Assembly: GCF_035593345.1 (NCBI RefSeq) | Contig: NZ_CP141606.1 | Span: 434,001 to 498,000 of the forward strand | DNA from: Lelliottia sp. JS-SCA-14 | GTDB taxonomy: Bacteria; Pseudomonadota; Gammaproteobacteria; Enterobacterales; Enterobacteriaceae | Direction: 5' to 3' | Length of the DNA: 64,000 bases | Shown: one piece after another, positions 61,631 through 64,000 of the stretch | Numbering within the stretch: position 1 is the first letter of the stretch | How the letters are laid out: the number at the start of each line of letters is the position of its first letter | Translations under genes and position numbers: made by a program | Notes under the pieces: model-generated | The model's database searches: none | Told to the model about the DNA's origin: nothing | Seen by the model: the letters and a program-made list of their open reading frames with translations, nothing else

Positions 61631-62659
61631 TTAGTTCTGCCGCAGCTGCAAATCCAGCGGCGTTTTGCTCGGCTCACCGCCAATCTCGCGCGCCAGCTTC
61701 GGCACCATATATCCCGACACCAGCGTCAGTAGCTCCCGCATAATTTGCCGGGCTTCCTCATCGCTCACCATAAAATGCGCCGCACCCTGAACGCGGTCCA
61801 GCACGTGCAGGTAATAGGGCATCACCGAGGCATCAAACAATGCATTGCTCAGATCGGCGAGCGTCCGCGCGTTATCGTTCACACCGCGCAGCAGCACGCT
61901 CTGATTCAGCAGCGTCACACCCGCTTTGCGCAGACACGCCATTGCCGAGCGGAACGCGTCGTCGATTTCGTTGGCGTGATTAATATGATTCACCAGCAGG
62001 ATTTGCAGCCGCGACTGTTCGAAGCGCGCAACCAGCGTGTTGGTTATTCGCGCGGGGATCACAATTGGCAGGCGGCTGTGAATGCGTAACCGCTTGATGT
62101 GCGGGATCGCCTCAAGCTGTGCCATCAGCCAGTCCAGCTCGTGATCTTTCGCCATCAGCGGATCGCCGCCGGAAAAGATGATCTCATCCAGCTCAGGATG
62201 GGCCGCAATATAGTCCAGCGCCACCTGCCAGTTGCGCTTATTGCCCTGATTATCGGCGTACGGGAAGTGACGACGGAAGCAATAGCGGCAATTTACCGCA
62301 CATCCGCCCTTCACCAGCAGCAGGGCGCGGTTCTGGTACTTATGCAGCAAACCCGGCACCACGCTGTTCTGTTCTTCCAGCGGATCGGTGCTAAATCCGG
62401 GCGCGGTCACGAACTCATCCTGTGAGGTAAGTACCTGTTTTAGCAATGGATCGTTGGGGTTGCCTTTCTCCATCCGCGCGACAAACGCACGGGGGACACG
62501 CAGGGCAAAGAGGCGCTTTGCCTCACGGCCAGCGAGCAAATTTTCATCAGTGTCTATATTCAATAGACGCAGCAGTTCATCAGGACTGGTGATTACATCG
62601 GCAAGTTGCGATAACCAATCTTCTCTGGACGGGGTATTTAGGGTTACAATATGCGCCAT
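61631..62659 (-). CDS. epmB: EF-P beta-lysylation protein EpmB
   Basis: This 342-residue radical SAM lysine 2,3-aminomutase converts (S)-alpha-lysine to (R)-beta-lysine for attachment to EF-P. The radical SAM CxxxCxxC motif is CAVNCRYCFRRHF; SGGDPLMAKD is the following Gly-rich strand. A PLP lysine is expected near the C-terminus. Divergent from efp, its substrate gene, with a 41-bp gap. Confidence 0.96.
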   Translation of the reverse strand: MAHIVTLNTPSREDWLSQLADVITSPDELLRLLNIDTDENLLAGREAKRLFALRVPRAFVARMEKGNPNDPLLKQVLTSQDEFVTAPGFSTDPLEEQNSVVPGLLHKYQNRALLLVKGGCAVNCRYCFRRHFPYADNQGNKRNWQVALDYIAAHPELDEIIFSGGDPLMAKDHELDWLMAQLEAIPHIKRLRIHSRLPIVIPARITNTLVARFEQSRLQILLVNHINHANEIDDAFRSAMACLRKAGVTLLNQSVLLRGVNDNARTLADLSNALFDASVMPYYLHVLDRVQGAAHFMVSDEEARQIMRELLTLVSGYMVPKLAREIGGEPSKTPLDLQLRQN

Positions 62660-62700
62660 TTTGTGGCTTAGCTACCAGTTAACAATTTTCAGAGGGCCTT

Positions 62701-63267
62701 ATGGCGACTTACTATAGCAACGATTTTCGTGCTGGTCTTAAAATCATGATGGACGGCGAACCGTATGCGGTTGAAGCCAGCGAATTCGTTAAACCAGGTA
62801 AAGGCCAGGCATTCGCGCGCGTTAAGCTGCGTCGCCTGCTGACCGGTACCCGCGTTGAGAAAACCTTCAAATCTACCGACTCCGCTGAAGGCGCTGACGT
62901 TGTCGATATGAACCTGACCTTCCTGTACAACGACGGCGAGTTCTATCACTTCATGAACAACGAAACTTTCGAGCAGCTGGCTGCTGACGAGAAAGCCGTT
63001 GGTGATAACGCGAAATGGCTGCTGGACCAGGCTGAATGCATCGTGACCCTGTGGAACGGTCAGCCTATCTCCGTGACTCCGCCTAACTTCGTTGAGCTGG
63101 AAATCATTGAAACCGATCCAGGTCTGAAAGGTGACACCGCAGGTACCGGCGGTAAACCAGCCACCCTGTCTACTGGCGCTGTGGTTAAAGTGCCACTGTT
63201 CGTACAGATCGGCGAAGTGATCAAAGTGGATACTCGCTCTGGCGAATACGTATCCCGCGTGAAGTAA
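62701..63267 (+). CDS. efp: translation elongation factor P
   Basis: This 188-residue factor relieves ribosome stalling at polyproline. Lys34 in KPGKGQAF is the site beta-lysylated by EpmA/EpmB. Three OB-like domains are expected; the C-terminus [11 protein letters not shown] is conserved. Codon use is highly biased. Confidence 0.98.
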   Translation: MATYYSNDFRAGLKIMMDGEPYAVEASEFVKPGKGQAFARVKLRRLLTGTRVEKTFKSTDSAEGADVVDMNLTFLYNDGEFYHFMNNETFEQLAADEKAVGDNAKWLLDQAECIVTLWNGQPISVTPPNFVELEIIETDPGLKGDTAGTGGKPATLSTGAVVKVPLFVQIGEVIKVDTRSGEYVSRVK

Positions 63268-63274
63268 TTCATGT

Positions 63275-63398
63275 TTACCCTAAATAATTCGAGTTGCAGG
63301 AAGGCGGCAAGCCTGAGAATCCCCAGGAGCTTACTTAAGTAAGTGACTGGGGTGAGCAGGCGCAGCCAACGCACATGCAACTTGAAGTATGACGGGTA
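63275..63398 (+). repeat. ERIC element, copy 2
   Basis: This is a 124-bp element with the core GAATCCCCAGGAGCTTACTT then AAGTAAGTGACTGGGGTGAG, lying between efp and ecnA. It is nearly identical to copy 1 at 2962-3085 in the opposite orientation. Confidence 0.92.
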
Positions 63399-63444
63399 AT
63401 GAGTGAGGCGCAGCGCCTGCTGCGCCTGATTGATTCAGGCAGGG

Positions 63445-63579
63445 ATGATGAAACGTACCGTTAAAATTCTGCTGATGCTGGCACTCTCCAGCGCCATCCT
63501 TTCCGGGTGCAACACCGCGCGCGGCGTCGGTGAAGATATCAAAGCTGTTGGCCACGCGATCTCCCACGCAGCCAGTTAA
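63445..63579 (+). CDS. ecnA: entericidin A (antidote lipoprotein) EcnA
   Basis: This 44-residue small lipoprotein reads MMKRTVKILLMLALSSAILS then GCNTARGVGEDIKAVGHAIS and HAAS. The lipobox ILSGC and the NTARGVGEDI block match EcnA. In E. coli EcnA is the antidote of the EcnB lytic peptide. The second ATG at 63448 is an alternative start. Confidence 0.9.
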   Translation: MMKRTVKILLMLALSSAILSGCNTARGVGEDIKAVGHAISHAAS

Positions 63580-63686
63580 TCACGTCTAATACTCCGAAAA
63601 ATTCTTCCTTTTCCGTCAACCGGCGGGATCTTGTCTATCCTTAAGTGGCTATACACAAATAACATTGGCTATAAAAGGAAGATATT

Positions 63687-63833
63687 ATGGTTAAGAAAAC
63701 AATTGCAGCGATCTTTTCTGTACTGGTGCTTTCTTCAGTATTAACCGCATGCAACACCACGCGTGGCGTGGGTGAAGATATCTCTAGCGGCGGTAGTGCT
63801 ATTTCTGGTGCAGCAACGAAAGCACAGAATTAA
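63687..63833 (+). CDS. ecnB: entericidin B (bacteriolytic lipoprotein) EcnB
   Basis: This 48-residue small lipoprotein reads [20 protein letters not shown] then [20 protein letters not shown]. Lipobox VLTAC; the mature part resembles EcnA. In E. coli EcnB is a stationary-phase, sigma-S-dependent toxin promoting lysis. An AAGGAAG ribosome site precedes the ATG. Confidence 0.92.
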   Translation: MVKKTIAAIFSVLVLSSVLTACNTTRGVGEDISSGGSAISGAATKAQN

Positions 63834-63884
63834 TGATGTGATATCAGGACGGTACGGAACGGGGCTGCCGCCGTACCGTCAGCT

Positions 63885-64000
63885 TTACACTTCCTGAAGC
63901 GTCAAAAACGGTGAGAAGCGCGTGTCCATGTGCAGTTTCATACGGATATTGCGTTTGTAGGTATACACCGTCTTGCTGTTAATGCTGAGCTTCCCGGCAA
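63885..64000 (-). CDS. LuxR-type regulator, C-terminal fragment (cut by window edge)
   Basis: The last 38 codons are visible and read GKLSINSKTVYTYKRNIRMK then LHMDTRFSPFLTLQEV. LSINSKTVYTYKRNI is the recognition helix of a LuxR/FixJ DNA-binding domain. It is convergent with ecnB and probably corresponds to the entericidin-linked regulator EcnR known in Citrobacter and Enterobacter; that identity is inferred from position. An inverted repeat GACGGTACGG/CCGTACCGTC at 63848-63880 may terminate both genes. Confidence 0.7.
   Translation of the reverse strand, partial: AGKLSINSKTVYTYKRNIRMKLHMDTRFSPFLTLQEV

Overview
The window comes from an enterobacterial chromosome. The 16S rRNA gene, the E. 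coli-like gene order and the dispersed REP and ERIC elements suggest Enterobacter, Lelliottia or Leclercia rather than Escherichia itself. This assignment is inference: no alignment could be run. Much of the backbone follows the 92-94 minute region of E. coli (acs, gltP, yjcO, fdhF, als, rpiB, phn, crfC, proP, then pheU, yjdC, dsbD, cutA, dcuA, aspA, fxsA, yjeH, groSL, epmB, efp, ecnAB). Lineage-specific insertions and losses are set into it.

Layout. 1-3.1 kb: the start of acs, gltP and yjcO; the nrf nitrite-reductase operon that separates acs from gltP in E. coli is absent. 3.1-5.9 kb: a compact hok/mok/sok-type toxin-antitoxin locus, then selenoprotein formate dehydrogenase FdhF with in-frame UGA, SECIS hairpin and sigma-54 promoter. 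6.0-15.5 kb: an accessory sugar system. A ribose-type ABC importer, a D-lyxose isomerase-like cupin, a class II aldolase and a PfkB kinase lie on the minus strand, flanked by an OmpR-type response regulator and a hybrid histidine kinase on the plus strand. 15.5-16.3 kb: a GNAT-like gene between two 63-bp copies of the 3' end of that kinase gene. 16.2-23.2 kb: the D-allose system (alsK, E, C, A, B, R) and rpiB. 23.3-35.7 kb: yjdP and the complete C-P lyase operon phnCDEFGHIJKLMNOP, with phnB-like yjdN and phnA-like yjdM. 36.3-39.6 kb: dynamin-like crfC with yjcZ. 39.6-43.7 kb: kdgT, proP and a NicO-family metal exporter.

43.9-49.2 kb: a complete rRNA operon whose 16S-23S spacer contains no tRNA gene. 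49.4-51.7 kb: tRNA-Phe, an AraC regulator with a LysE-type exporter that share a near-identical 18-bp motif, and yjdC. 51.8-58.8 kb: dsbD, cutA, dcuA, aspA, fxsA, yjeH. 58.9-64.0 kb: groES-groEL under a sigma-32 promoter, yjeI, divergent epmB and efp, the entericidin pair ecnA/ecnB, and the end of a LuxR-type regulator.

The gene sets work together in several modules. The isomerase, kinase and aldolase could turn an imported aldose into a ketose 1-phosphate and then DHAP plus an aldehyde. Als proteins convert allose to fructose 6-phosphate. Phn proteins import phosphonates and cleave the C-P bond. AspA and DcuA run aspartate-fumarate metabolism, and EpmB modifies EF-P made from the adjacent gene. 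Short repeats (REP/BIME, ERIC and a family built on CCTCACCC...CTCTCCC hairpins) sit in many of the intergenic gaps.
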